Source: Anabaena sphaerica FACHB-251
Lineage (GTDB): Bacteria; Cyanobacteriota; Cyanobacteriia; Cyanobacteriales; Nostocaceae
Direction: 5' to 3'
Assembly: GCF_014696825.1 (NCBI RefSeq)
Contig: NZ_JACJQU010000002.1
Coordinates: 682,001-746,000 of the forward strand
Length of the DNA: 64,000 nucleotides
The notes under the pieces are model-generated. The model had not been told where the DNA came from, did not search any database, and was given only the letters and a program-made list of their open reading frames with translations. This document shows positions 53,899 through 63,307 of this stretch, piece by piece; within the stretch, counting starts at the first letter, position 1, and each line of letters begins with the position of its first letter. The position numbers and the translations under genes are program-made.

Positions 53899-54225
53899 CT
53901 AACGAATCTTTACAGCCGTACCTGTGGCAGTAATCAGTAACAAAACTCCAGATTGGTCAACGTTAATCGTACCCGTATCAATTCCAATTCCGATGACAGC
54001 ATCGGCTCCCAAACGTTGCGCCCTTTGTTCGAGTTCTGCTAATGCTTTCCTTTGTCCTTCTTCAAATAGACGTTCGTAGCTGCCAGTACGTCCACCAACA
54101 ATATCGCGAATGCTGGCCAAAAAGTCCCGCAAAAAATTGCTGCCATAGACAACTTCTGCTGTGACAATACCCAAATAGGAATCAATTACAGCGCCTTGAA
54201 TTACATCAGTGGTACTTAAGAGCAT
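53899..54225 (-). CDS. YbjQ/UPF0145 family protein
   Basis: From ATG 54225, with GGAAGG about seven bases upstream, the product is 108 residues, the normal family length. The longer frame up to 54339 lacks support. Family blocks are LSTTDVIQGAVIDSYLGIVT, the conserved RLGADAVIGI near residue 80, and a C-terminal LLLITATGTAV. The family forms pentamers in known structures and has no firm function. Confidence 0.9.
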   Translation of the reverse strand: MLLSTTDVIQGAVIDSYLGIVTAEVVYGSNFLRDFLASIRDIVGGRTGSYERLFEEGQRKALAELEQRAQRLGADAVIGIGIDTGTINVDQSGVLLLITATGTAVKIR

Positions 54226-54567
54226 AGATTTACCTTCCAAAGAGCAGATACCTGGATATATATCTGGATATATTTTATTTTTGCATTCTCCTGATGCAGA
54301 TTGTGAGAATTGCTGGAACTTTTGCAATGTTCTTGTCATCCTATATTGTCATACTCCCACAGATTTAAATGCGAATTAGATCAAACTCTTCGCCTTGCCA
54401 CTTCTAGTTTTAGTATAAATTATCGCCTAGACTGCTGTATACAGGAAATGATTCCAGCAATTATCAATTTTGGAAGATTTTGTCAATGTGAATAAATACA
54501 GTTTTCAAAACTAACTATTTTTGTTTTAATGTACAAACAAAAACTTAACTAAAATTTAAGGAAATTT
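54226..54567. other. intergenic region between ybjQ-like and TPR genes
   Basis: About 340 bp, divergent promoters expected. No gene or repeat recognised. Confidence 0.4.
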
Positions 54568-55257
54568 ATGGTATACAAACAAACATCATTTTTAGTGACT
54601 GTTCTATTGTTAGGAAGTTTTGTGACTACTACTCCTGTGATAGCTGAGGATACAGAAGTATTATTAGTTGCACAAGCCAGAAACCCGCGACTAAAGGAAC
54701 TGTTAGAGGAAGGGCGGAGACTAGTAGATGCGGGGGATTATAATGGGGCGATCGCAATTTATCAAGAAGCGGGCAGATTAGATCCCAGAAATGCGAGAAT
54801 CCATTCTGGTATTGGCTACTTATATGCTCAACAAGGTAATTTTCAGTTAGCCTTAACTGCTTACCGTCGTGCGATCGCTATCGACCCCAACAATAGTGAT
54901 TTTTATTACGCTGTAGGTTATATCAAAGGGAACTTAGCAGACACCAACGGAGCCAAAGAAGCTTATCGTCGTGCCATCCAGTTAAACCGTAGTAATGTAA
55001 ATGCTTATCTAGGTTTAGGTGTCACCCAAACCAGTTTGGGAGACTATGAATCAGCTATGTGGGCTTATGAACAAGCAATTAACCTGAATAGAAACAACCC
55101 CCGCACCTATGAGTTAATGGGTTCAATGTTTAAGCAGCGAAGACAAACTCAACAAGCCAGCAATGTATTAAGGAAAGCCCTGAATTTATATCGCAGTGGT
55201 AATGACCCAGACGGTGTGGACAGGGTAGAAGCCATGCTGCGAGAAATAGGAGGCTAA
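54568..55257 (+). CDS. exported TPR protein
   Basis: A 229-residue protein with a signal peptide (VTVLLLGSFVTTTPVIAED, residues of about 10-28) and five TPR-like units from about residue 40 to 215, for example AIAIYQEAGRLDPRNARIHS and AYRRAIAIDPNNSDFYYAVG. It contains a HIP1 site. Likely periplasmic or thylakoid-lumen protein-binding adaptor. The DUF4336 gene follows 117 bp downstream on the same strand. Confidence 0.88.
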   Translation: MVYKQTSFLVTVLLLGSFVTTTPVIAEDTEVLLVAQARNPRLKELLEEGRRLVDAGDYNGAIAIYQEAGRLDPRNARIHSGIGYLYAQQGNFQLALTAYRRAIAIDPNNSDFYYAVGYIKGNLADTNGAKEAYRRAIQLNRSNVNAYLGLGVTQTSLGDYESAMWAYEQAINLNRNNPRTYELMGSMFKQRRQTQQASNVLRKALNLYRSGNDPDGVDRVEAMLREIGG

Positions 55258-55374
55258 TTCACATATCAACCTATTTTGGATTTTAGTTTAGAAATAGAAA
55301 CTCTACAACTGAGAAATCCAGGTGAAGCCCTTTCTAATGCTAGAAATGAGAAATAAGCTCAGATTAGAAAAATA

Positions 55375-56568
55375 ATGAACGCTCAGGGAATTGGAAGTCA
55401 GCAAGATTGGTCATGGCCTTTTTGGCCTGCTTTACCACTGTATCCCTATGGACAGAGAAGGACATTGTGCCGAGAAATTCTCAAAGATACCATTTGGACA
55501 TTTGAACAGGTGCAAGGCATCCTGTATACAATTGTGCCAATTAGAATGACAGTTATTAAACTACAGTCGGGCGGACTTCTTATTTATGCACCTGTTGCAC
55601 CCACACCAGAATGTATTCGGTTGGTAAAAGAAATAGAAGCAAAACATGGAGGAGTCAAATACATAATTTTACCTACCAGTTCCGGTTTAGAGCATAAAAT
55701 ATTTGTCGGTCCTTTTGCCAGAAAATTTCCCCAAGCATTAGTTTATGTCGCACCCCACCAGTGGAGTTTTCCTTTCAATCTGCCTCTAAGTTGGTTAGGC
55801 TTTCCCCAAAAACGTACCCTAGTTTTATCAGAGGATACTCAACAAAATCCCTTCGGTGATGAATTTGACTATGCAATATTAGATATCAACTTGGGAAGAG
55901 GTTCTTTTGTAGAAGTTGCATTACTGCACAAACCATCCCGTACTTTATTGGTGACAGATACGATCATTTCCGTCTCAGAAGAACCACCCACTATTTTACA
56001 ATTGTATCCTTATCCTTTGCTATTCCACGCCAGAAAAAATGCACAGCAAATAATTACAGATAATGAAGCTAACCGTCGTCAAGGTTGGCAAAGAATAGCA
56101 CTGTTTGCAATTTACTTTCGTCCCAGTGCAGTGCAAATTTCTCAACTTGGGGAAATGTGGCAAGATGCCAAAAGAGCGCCTGACCATTCACCTAAAGCAT
56201 ACTTTGGTTTTTTCCCTTTTCGGTGGCAAGATAATTGGCAAAATACATTTACTGCATTATCTGGCAATGGTCGTCCTTTTGTTGCACCAATTTTACAAAT
56301 TCTCATTCTCCCTCAAAGACCAAGAGAAGTAATAGAATGGGCTGATAAAATCACAACTTGGAATTTTCAACAAATTATTTCTTGTCATTTTGATGCGCCA
56401 ATTAAAGCAACTCCTGTTCAATTTCGCCAAGCATTCAGTTTTTTAGAAAAGCAACCAACAGTGAGTGATAGCCAGCCTTTGTTGTCAGAAGATTTGCGCT
56501 TTATTCAAGAACTAGAAGCTAGTTTGGTCGAGCGTGGTATTGCTACACCAACAAAAGAAAAGGTGTAA
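55375..56568 (+). CDS. DUF4336 protein (metallo-beta-lactamase-like fold)
   Basis: A 397-residue protein with the DUF4336 layout: an N-terminal WPFWPALPLYPYGQRRTL, a beta-sandwich part with TVIKLQSGGLLIYAPVAPT, then YIILPTSSGLEHKIFVGPFA and VALLHKPSRTLLVTDTII. The HxxxF and TDT-type pattern recalls metallo-beta-lactamase-fold proteins in which most metal ligands are lost. Widely conserved in cyanobacteria and plants; role unknown. Confidence 0.88.
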   Translation: MNAQGIGSQQDWSWPFWPALPLYPYGQRRTLCREILKDTIWTFEQVQGILYTIVPIRMTVIKLQSGGLLIYAPVAPTPECIRLVKEIEAKHGGVKYIILPTSSGLEHKIFVGPFARKFPQALVYVAPHQWSFPFNLPLSWLGFPQKRTLVLSEDTQQNPFGDEFDYAILDINLGRGSFVEVALLHKPSRTLLVTDTIISVSEEPPTILQLYPYPLLFHARKNAQQIITDNEANRRQGWQRIALFAIYFRPSAVQISQLGEMWQDAKRAPDHSPKAYFGFFPFRWQDNWQNTFTALSGNGRPFVAPILQILILPQRPREVIEWADKITTWNFQQIISCHFDAPIKATPVQFRQAFSFLEKQPTVSDSQPLLSEDLRFIQELEASLVERGIATPTKEKV

Positions 56569-56694
56569 TACATATAGCAATCTGAATTGAATTGTGAGCA
56601 AATATGTAGGGTATATATTATCCTTTTGTAAAATGTTATTCATACCCTAACGATTATAATGATGAATTGATGTCAGAAATCGGGGATATAATCC

Positions 56695-58368
56695 TCAATA
56701 ATCTGCAACTTGACTAGCAATAGGCATTCTCCATCCAGTACCAAAAGCGCGGTCAGTAATTTTCAATCCAGGGGGTGCTTGTCGGCGTTTAAATTCAGCA
56801 CGGGATACCATTTGTAAAACTCGATTTACAATTGCTTTTTCGTGACCTGCGGCTACAATTTGTTCCGCTGATTGGTGGTCATGAATCAACCGTTGTAAAA
56901 TATCATCTAATATCTCATAAGCAGGGAGAGAATCTTGGTCAACTTGACCGGGTTTGAGTTCCGCACTCGGCGCTTTGGTGAGGATATTTTGGGGAATAAT
57001 TTCTTTTTGATGATGCTCATTTAACCAATTACAGATAGAATAAACACGGGTTTTAGGAACATCTGCAATTACCGCTAAACCGCCATTCATATCACCATAA
57101 AGAGTGCAGTAACCAACCGCCATTTCTGATTTATTACCAGTAGATAAAAGCAGATGACCAAATTTATTTGATATCCCCATCAATAAAGTACCACGAATGC
57201 GTGATTGAATATTTTCCTCAGCAATTCCAAATTCTGTACCTGCAAATAATTCAGATAATGTATTATCAAATCCTTGCATTAATTCACCAATAGGTAAAAT
57301 CTGCGTTTTAATACCTAAATTTTCTGCTAATGCCAAAGCATCACTAATAGAATGTTGGGAACTATAAGGAGAAGGCATCAAAACACCAAGGACATTTTCT
57401 TTACCTAGTGCAGCAGTAGCAATTGCTGCTACTAAAGCCGAATCTACCCCACCGCTTAAACCTAATACAACTTGAGAAAAGCGACATTTTTTCACATAAT
57501 CTCGCACACCCAAAACCAAAGCGTGCCAAATTTCCTCATCTTCAGATTCATAAACTGGAGACACAGAATCTAACTGTAAATCTCGCGCTTGTTCGTCAAA
57601 TTCAACAATTAATAAATCAGTCTCAAAACCTTTAGCACGACAGATAATTTCACCTTGAAGATTTAAAGCAAAACTACGACCATCAAAAATTAAATCATCA
57701 TTTCCACCAACTTGATTAGTATAAATTACTGGTTCCTGGAAATTTACAGCACTATGTTTCAGCATTGCTTCTCGTAACTTATGCTTACCAACTGTGTAAG
57801 GTGAAGCTGATAAATTCACAATCAAATCCACACCTAAAATTGATAAGTCAGCAATAGGATTAACAGCATAAGTCCGTTTTCCCCAAAATTCTTCATCATT
57901 CCACAAATCTTCGCAAATTGTCACCCCAATATTGATATTATCCAAAGCAAAATAATTAGCTTGTAACCCTGGTTCAAAATATCGTTTTTCATCAAATACA
58001 TCGTAAGTTGGTAATAGTCGCTTGTGGAAATATTGCTTAACTTTTCCTGCTTCTAACCAAGCGATGCTGTTAAATAAAGTTTTACCTCCAGTAATGTGAG
58101 CTTCGGTATTTCTAACCACAGTCCCCACCAATACGGCTAAATTGGGTGGTAAGTCTTTAGCTAATTTTTGTAATGTGATATTCATTGCTTCCACAAAACT
58201 AGGATTTAATAATAAATCCCTTGGTGGATAGCCACATAAAGAAAGTTCCGGTGTTAATAATAAACGTATATCTGTTGATGCTGCTTGTTTTGCAGTTTCA
58301 AGTATTTTTTGAGCATTTCCAGGTAAGTCACCAATGATAGGATTAAGTTGAGCAATGGCTATTTTCAT
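56695..58368 (-). CDS. nadE: glutamine-hydrolysing NAD+ synthase
   Basis: NadE makes NAD from nicotinate adenine dinucleotide with ammonia from glutamine. The 557-residue product has an N-terminal nitrilase-like glutaminase, with Glu in LLTPELSLCGYPPRDLL, Lys in FHKRLLPTYDVFDE and Cys in GVTICEDLWND. The synthetase domain starts near residue 285 with LGLSGGVDSALVAAIATAAL and has STGNKSEMAVGYCTLYGDM. ATG 58368 is clear. The pncB-nadD-nrtR genes lie upstream on the same strand, separated by a microsatellite-rich gap. Confidence 0.97.
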   Translation of the reverse strand: MKIAIAQLNPIIGDLPGNAQKILETAKQAASTDIRLLLTPELSLCGYPPRDLLLNPSFVEAMNITLQKLAKDLPPNLAVLVGTVVRNTEAHITGGKTLFNSIAWLEAGKVKQYFHKRLLPTYDVFDEKRYFEPGLQANYFALDNINIGVTICEDLWNDEEFWGKRTYAVNPIADLSILGVDLIVNLSASPYTVGKHKLREAMLKHSAVNFQEPVIYTNQVGGNDDLIFDGRSFALNLQGEIICRAKGFETDLLIVEFDEQARDLQLDSVSPVYESEDEEIWHALVLGVRDYVKKCRFSQVVLGLSGGVDSALVAAIATAALGKENVLGVLMPSPYSSQHSISDALALAENLGIKTQILPIGELMQGFDNTLSELFAGTEFGIAEENIQSRIRGTLLMGISNKFGHLLLSTGNKSEMAVGYCTLYGDMNGGLAVIADVPKTRVYSICNWLNEHHQKEIIPQNILTKAPSAELKPGQVDQDSLPAYEILDDILQRLIHDHQSAEQIVAAGHEKAIVNRVLQMVSRAEFKRRQAPPGLKITDRAFGTGWRMPIASQVADY

Positions 58369-58404
58369 AGTTGTAATTAGTAATGGTTAATCAGATTATT
58401 AAAA

Positions 58405-58481
58405 CTTCTTCTTTCTTCCTTCTTCCTTCTTCCTTCTTCCTTCTTCCTTCGCTTTCTTCGCTTTCTTCGCTTTCTTCGTGG
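58405..58481. repeat. tandem microsatellite (CTTCCTT and CGCTTTCTT units)
   Basis: Several CTTCCTT heptamers followed by three CGCTTTCTT nonamers, in the nrtR-nadE gap. On the coding strand this is a long purine-rich leader upstream of nadE. Confidence 0.85.
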
Positions 58482-58531
58482 TTCATTTAATCAGTATTTT
58501 CTGTGATACTAAGAGGGTATTACTATAACTA

Positions 58532-59278
58532 TCAAATAAAAACTAAAGGCTTATCTTTGAAAGGTGCAAAGGCTTCGGCATCAAATTTATATAAACTAGC
58601 GGGACGGCCTGCACCTCTTGATACTTTAATTCCTGTATCGGATAAAAAACCTAGTTTGAGTAACCGCGCCCGAAAATTAGAATAATCTGAGAAGTTTTCC
58701 CCTAAAACTGTGGTGTATAACTGATATAAATCATTGAGTGTAAATGTCTCTGGTAATACATCAAACGCAACAGGGCTATATTCTAATTTATTTTTCAGTC
58801 TTCTGTGTCCATAAGTGATAATTTCATTATGGTCAAATGCTAACTGGGGTATTTGTTTAACTGGATACCAAGCGATACCAGCGACTTTATCAGCAATTAA
58901 TTCGGCTTCTTCAAACCGGACTAAAGCAAAGTAACTAACTGATAGATAACGCACACCATAACTATCAGTTTTTTCTCGTGGATCACGATTTGGTCCACCA
59001 AAAGTATAAAGTTGTTCGAGATAGAGATTATTGACTTTAATTTTTTCTGCCATAATGCGATAAGCCGCATCTTCTAAGGATTCTCCTTGACGCACCAAAG
59101 TACCGGGAAGACTCCAAGAATTTAAAAATGGCTCTTGCTGTCGCATTACTAACAGCACTAACAGACGATTTTGAGTAGTATCGACAGAAAAAATGACATT
59201 ATCAACACCGACTTTGAAATCAGCTAAAGGTTGTTGATTTGTGGAATTTGGAATCTTTTTTTGATTGCGTCCTGGCAT
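58532..59278 (-). CDS. nrtR: NrtR-type regulator: Nudix domain plus winged helix
   Basis: NrtR represses NAD-synthesis genes and is released by ADP-ribose. The 248-residue product has an N-terminal Nudix domain and a C-terminal winged helix (residues of about 165-235, with SNFRARLLKLGFLSDTG). The Nudix box is degenerate: GTLVRQGESLEDAAYRIMAE keeps the Gly, Glu and Arg but has IMAEK where catalytic enzymes have ELxEE, so hydrolysis is probably lost and ligand sensing kept. Its ATG directly follows the nadD stop. The cluster of pncB, nadD and nadE supports the assignment. Confidence 0.85.
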   Translation of the reverse strand: MPGRNQKKIPNSTNQQPLADFKVGVDNVIFSVDTTQNRLLVLLVMRQQEPFLNSWSLPGTLVRQGESLEDAAYRIMAEKIKVNNLYLEQLYTFGGPNRDPREKTDSYGVRYLSVSYFALVRFEEAELIADKVAGIAWYPVKQIPQLAFDHNEIITYGHRRLKNKLEYSPVAFDVLPETFTLNDLYQLYTTVLGENFSDYSNFRARLLKLGFLSDTGIKVSRGAGRPASLYKFDAEAFAPFKDKPLVFI

Positions 59279-59845
59279 TTAAACGTACAACTGCTCCCGA
59301 TGAATATAAGCAATAACAGGGGGTGTGAGAGTTTCGGGATCTTTTTGTTCACGAAAAGCTGTAGAGGAAACATCTAAACCAGTTAAACTAGCGATCGCTA
59401 TTTTTCCTCCTAAGTCCCTAATTCCCACCAAACTAGAATCATCTATTACATAACCTGGGCGGGGGATCACCAGTAGTTGCACTTGTTTTAATAAATCTTC
59501 AACATGATACCAACGTGGTAACTGAGTCAGCAAATCTGAACCAATTACTAAAGTATATTCAACATCATCACCCCAACGCAATTTAGCTTTTTCTACTGTT
59601 TCCAATGTTCGCCAACTACTGAATTCTTGTTCTAAAGTAATATTGCCTAATGGTGCTTCTATATCTGTAATTAGCAGATTTAACATTGCCGCCCGATGAT
59701 CTAACGGTGTTTGTTGAGACTTAAAAGGATTATCAGCCGCCCAAACCGCCACCCAATCATAACGTTCAGACAACCATTTGAGAATTTTTTGATGTCCAGC
59801 GGTTGGCGGATCTGCACTTGTTCCAAATAAAGCGATCTTCCTCAT
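59279..59845 (-). CDS. nadD: nicotinate-nucleotide adenylyltransferase
   Basis: This 188-residue nucleotidyltransferase joins nicotinate mononucleotide to AMP. The family motif near the start is ALFGTSADPPTAGHQKIL (the T/HxGH box). The second motif is VSSTAFREQ, near residue 160, in place of the usual ISSTxIR. It starts just after the pncB stop, one base between, and is followed directly by nrtR: a tightly packed operon. Confidence 0.93.
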   Translation of the reverse strand: MRKIALFGTSADPPTAGHQKILKWLSERYDWVAVWAADNPFKSQQTPLDHRAAMLNLLITDIEAPLGNITLEQEFSSWRTLETVEKAKLRWGDDVEYTLVIGSDLLTQLPRWYHVEDLLKQVQLLVIPRPGYVIDDSSLVGIRDLGGKIAIASLTGLDVSSTAFREQKDPETLTPPVIAYIHREQLYV

Positions 59846-59846
59846 C

Positions 59847-61247
59847 TTACTTTGTTTCCTTTGCGTTCTTTGCGGTTCTTTTCTTAGTCTCTTCAGTCAA
59901 TTGCTGCAAAGGTGGAGAAATTTGCACTTTCACAGAAATCGGATTTTCTAATCTCCGTGTTTCCTCTGGTAAACCAGCAACAGAAACTGTGGTTCGTTGC
60001 CGAATTGTTGTTAAACTTTCAGGTGGTTGTAATGGCTTACCTTTTTTGATTACCAACTGTAATAAAGGCTTTTCTATCCCCGGAATTTCATCAAATAAAC
60101 CCAACCTATCAGCCTGTAACTTAGCATCTACATAAGAACGAAAAATTTGCTTTCTTCCTGGATAAGTAAACTTACCGCTAGACAGTTTCATCACAGGAAT
60201 ATCATCAATATCAACAAGTTTGTAAACCCCATTCACAGGAGAACCTGTTACTAATTTTGTTCCTAGTCCATAACCATCAATTTCTGCACCTGCTGTTTTT
60301 AGTCGCTTTATTTCCCATTCATCCAAGTCACCACTAGCGAAAATAGATACATCTGGTAGGAGCGACCGCACTTGTTTTGATAAAGTAACTAAATCCCCAG
60401 AATCTAACCTCACCCCAGTTAATGTAATATCTCCACTATTTACCTTTTCCGCCAACTGTTGAGCAGCTGCAACTGTATCATAAGTATCTATCAATAAAGG
60501 CGCACCCGGAAAATACTGATGAAAGGCAGTAAAAGCCTGTTCTTCACTACCTTCTAGGGCTGACAATGCCATCACTAAAGCGTGCGCCATTGTACCACTT
60601 GGTTTTTGCCCTAGCTGTAGTGCTGCTAACACATTGGAAGTGGCATCTAAACCACCCGCCAAAGCTGCCCGTGCTGCCCATAAAGAAGCTTGAGGACTAA
60701 AAGCTCTTCTTGTGCCAAATTCTAAAAGTGTTGCTTTCTCCCCCGCAATATCACGTAATCTTGCTGCTCTGGTAGCGATTAAAGTTTGGTAATTAAGAGT
60801 ATTTAAAAGATAGGTTTCTACTAACTGCGCTTGCCATAAAGGTGCTTCAATTCTTAATAATGGCTCATTGGCAAATACTGCTGTGCCTTCTGGTACTGCC
60901 CACACATCTCCAGTAAAACCGCTATCTGCTAATAATGTCCAAAAACGCTCTGGTGCATGATTAAATATTCCTGTTTTCTGTAAAGCGACGATTTGGGATG
61001 AATTAAAGTGAAATTTAGCCAAATATTCCAAAGCTTGCTCTAAACCCATCGCTATTAAATAGCCAAAACCTTCAGGTAAGCGCCGCACAAATAATTCAAA
61101 ACTGGCTCGTTTTTGTTCTATTCCTTCACCTGTGTAACAAGCCGCCATTGTTAGCTGGTACAGGTCTGTCAACAAGCTGTAATCTTCAGGACTCAGATTC
61201 AAATCTGGGTTTTGGTAGCCATAGCCCACATCCATAAAAGTGGTCAT
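59847..61247 (-). CDS. pncB: nicotinate phosphoribosyltransferase, repeat-encoded tail
   Basis: PncB makes nicotinate mononucleotide from nicotinate and PRPP. ATG 61247 with AGGAAA about eight bases upstream gives 466 residues; an ATG four codons later and a TTG six codons earlier are alternatives. Family blocks are LTDLYQLTMAACYTGEG near the start, EFGTRRAFSPQASLWAARAA, and GVRLDSGDLVTLSKQVR, with FASGDLDEWEIKRLKTAGAE further on. The last dozen residues (KKRTAKNAKETK) are encoded by 59850-59884, a copy of the intergenic repeat TTTGCGTTCTTTGCGGTTC. First gene of the NAD salvage operon. Confidence 0.95.
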   Translation of the reverse strand: MTTFMDVGYGYQNPDLNLSPEDYSLLTDLYQLTMAACYTGEGIEQKRASFELFVRRLPEGFGYLIAMGLEQALEYLAKFHFNSSQIVALQKTGIFNHAPERFWTLLADSGFTGDVWAVPEGTAVFANEPLLRIEAPLWQAQLVETYLLNTLNYQTLIATRAARLRDIAGEKATLLEFGTRRAFSPQASLWAARAALAGGLDATSNVLAALQLGQKPSGTMAHALVMALSALEGSEEQAFTAFHQYFPGAPLLIDTYDTVAAAQQLAEKVNSGDITLTGVRLDSGDLVTLSKQVRSLLPDVSIFASGDLDEWEIKRLKTAGAEIDGYGLGTKLVTGSPVNGVYKLVDIDDIPVMKLSSGKFTYPGRKQIFRSYVDAKLQADRLGLFDEIPGIEKPLLQLVIKKGKPLQPPESLTTIRQRTTVSVAGLPEETRRLENPISVKVQISPPLQQLTEETKKRTAKNAKETK

Positions 61248-61621
61248 ATAACTGTTTCCTAGCAAAATTGCTTATCTATTATGGTAGCTTTTACCATAAA
61301 TAATGTCAAGTCTTTATATGATTATGTCTGAAAGCCTTGTAAATCAAGGTAATTTAATCTGTAAATTCCTATTATTTTATATTTTGTAATAGTAATACCG
61401 AATAATTAGGCAACAAAAATTCCCTATTACTCGCAGAGTAGTTACAATTAGAATTAAAGGAAAAAGTTTGAATGCTCAATTAAATAAAGTATTGCAAAGC
61501 TATTTGAAAAATCATTGCATAAATTGTCAATATATTGCGAATATGAGCAACCCATAAATATCAGCATTAAAGTGTAGATATCTCAGATAAATAAACGGCA
61601 TAAAAAAAGGAGTCTCAGGTT
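61248..61621. other. divergent intergenic region
   Basis: About 370 bp between pncB and the 50-residue gene, holding promoters for both. A possible NrtR site should lie near 61250-61310 (TTATGGTAGCTTTTACCATAA, split as TTATGGTA / TACCATAA at 61278-61299, is a good inverted repeat). Confidence 0.45.
61278..61299. promoter_or_regulatory. inverted repeat upstream of pncB, candidate NrtR operator
   Basis: TTATGGTAGC and GCTTTTACCATAA form a palindrome (arms TTATGGTA and TACCATAA), about 30 bp before the pncB start. A regulator of the same operon, nrtR, is encoded in it. The link is inferred from position and symmetry. Confidence 0.5.
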
Positions 61622-61774
61622 ATGGCTATCTCCAAAATGCTTGCTAGTATGACCCAATTTATTTCTGAAGCCTTCATGCGGATTTTTAGCCCTACAGATG
61701 ATGCTTATCCTGTGACTGGTTTTCAACCTTTTACGGGTATTCCTTATAAGAGACGTAACGTTGCATCTTGGTAG
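61622..61774 (+). CDS. 50-residue conserved-looking small protein
   Basis: ATG 61622 has AAGGAG nine bases upstream, one of the best ribosome sites in the window. The product, MAISKMLASMTQFISEAFMR and onward, has a possible amphipathic helix at residues 4-21, then GFQPFTGIPYKRRNVASW at the end. It is too short for most gene finders. I do not recognise a named family. Sequence after the stop is a C/T-rich repeat. Confidence 0.7.
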   Translation: MAISKMLASMTQFISEAFMRIFSPTDDAYPVTGFQPFTGIPYKRRNVASW

Positions 61775-61775
61775 A

Positions 61776-61885
61776 TTTTTCTCAGGAATCAGGAGTCAGG
61801 AGGTAAAAGAAAGACTATATTTCTTCTCCTCTGCTCCTTTGCTCCTCTGCGCCTCTTCTCCTCTGCGCCTCTGCTCTCTTCCCTG
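61776..61885. repeat. C/T-rich repeat block
   Basis: Starts with AGGAATCAGGAGTCAGGAGG and continues with several CTCCTCTGCGCCTCT-type units, the same class of repeat as in sufD and at the end of pncB. Confidence 0.7.
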
Positions 61886-63307
61886 CTACCGAGCAGTATT
61901 TTCAAACATTGCCTTTTGTAGCAACCAATCTTTACCCACCTGAATACTAATATCAGAGCCGATATTACCAGTGCTTTCTACCCGTACTTCTCCAAAACCT
62001 AAAGTGTTACGAATTGATTCAGCACTGTCACTGTCACCTTGTTGAGCGACAATATGAGTGGTTTCTAAAGGCTCACCCCAAGGTTGAGAGATAAAGATAT
62101 TACGATATCCGGCCTGTTCTAAGGCGGCAATTAAGGGACGAATTTGAGAGCGATCGCCACCTGTACTATCTTGAATTGCTACGCGTAGTCTAGCAGGGTT
62201 GATTATTTCGCTGTCAAATGATGCCGATTCTAAACCAAAGTTTTGAACCATTAATTTAGTAATTGCACGCTTATATGGTATCCAATAACTAGCATCATAC
62301 TCATTTTTTTCACTAAAACGACCAGGAAGCATTAACATCTGCATATTAGAGCGATTGGTTCGCGCCCCAAAACCGACTAAGGATACAAGCTCCTCAACAG
62401 ATAAATTAGTGTCAATATGCTCTTTTACTGTATTGAGAATTTGGGGTAATTCTGTTAGTGTTTTTGGGTTGAGACTTTGTTCAATTAAGGCACGTAATAC
62501 CATTTGCTGGCGCTGAATGCGGCCAATATCACCGAGTTCATCATGGCGAAAGCGGAGTAATTGAAGTACTTTATTGCCTTCAAGATGCTGTTTACCCGCC
62601 TTTAAATTAATATATAAATGTTGGGAATCATCCTGATATTTCATATCTTTGGGAACGTAGACTGTTACTCCGCCCAAGGCATCAATTAACTTGGCAACTC
62701 CCAAGACATTAATGCGGACATAACGATCAATTCCCACACCACCTAAGAGATTGCTGACAGTTTTAGCTGTTAAGGCTGGTCCACCATCGACATTGGTGGC
62801 GTTAATTTTTTTGATTCCATGCCCTTCAACTTCTGTACGGGTATCTCTGGGAATGGAAAGCATGACTATTTTTTTTGTCTCTGGATCAAATTTGATCAAG
62901 AGCATAACATCGGCAAGACCGTCAAAAGAATTGACCTGGGGTAGATACCTGAGTTCTTTGGTTTCACTAGGTGGGTTTTGGACATCTGAAGACAGTACAC
63001 TCATCCCCATAACCAAGATATTAACAGGGCGAGTTAATTGAGAAAATTGGAATCCATTTCCAGAAATGCGATCGCTATCAAAAACTGCTGCCTCTTTAGC
63101 ACTTAACTCGGCTTGCTGCAAAGGCTTGCTATCCCAGGAAACTGCCAACAACGCCCCTGCCATACCTGACACCATTGCAATCCCGCCCATACCCACCGCA
63201 AACCATAGCCAGCGCCCAGATTTTGACTTGCGAGAGTTTTTGCCTTTGGCTTTGGCTTTGGCTTTAGCTGATTTATTATCTTCTGCTGATGTTCGTTGAA
63301 TAGTCAC
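61886..63307 (-). CDS. LytR-CpsA-Psr (LCP) family protein
   Basis: LCP enzymes attach polymers to the cell wall. I prefer GTG 63307, with GAGGGA about five bases upstream, giving 473 residues; the longest frame begins at a TTG at 63355. A basic, repeat-encoded stretch of alternating Lys and Ala (KAKAKAKGK) precedes the membrane helix at about residues 32-54 (WLWFAVGMGGIAMVSGMAGA). The catalytic domain shows SIPRDTRTEVEGHG and KINATNVDGGPALT, with RHDELGDIGRIQRQQMVLRA. A LytR_C-like domain follows at about 380-473. All key Arg and Asp residues are visible. Confidence 0.93.
   Translation of the reverse strand: MTIQRTSAEDNKSAKAKAKAKGKNSRKSKSGRWLWFAVGMGGIAMVSGMAGALLAVSWDSKPLQQAELSAKEAAVFDSDRISGNGFQFSQLTRPVNILVMGMSVLSSDVQNPPSETKELRYLPQVNSFDGLADVMLLIKFDPETKKIVMLSIPRDTRTEVEGHGIKKINATNVDGGPALTAKTVSNLLGGVGIDRYVRINVLGVAKLIDALGGVTVYVPKDMKYQDDSQHLYINLKAGKQHLEGNKVLQLLRFRHDELGDIGRIQRQQMVLRALIEQSLNPKTLTELPQILNTVKEHIDTNLSVEELVSLVGFGARTNRSNMQMLMLPGRFSEKNEYDASYWIPYKRAITKLMVQNFGLESASFDSEIINPARLRVAIQDSTGGDRSQIRPLIAALEQAGYRNIFISQPWGEPLETTHIVAQQGDSDSAESIRNTLGFGEVRVESTGNIGSDISIQVGKDWLLQKAMFENTAR

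Noticed and set aside
58503-58685. 60-residue plus-strand frame at the 3' end of nrtR
   Set aside because: It is the complement of the conserved winged-helix end of NrtR.
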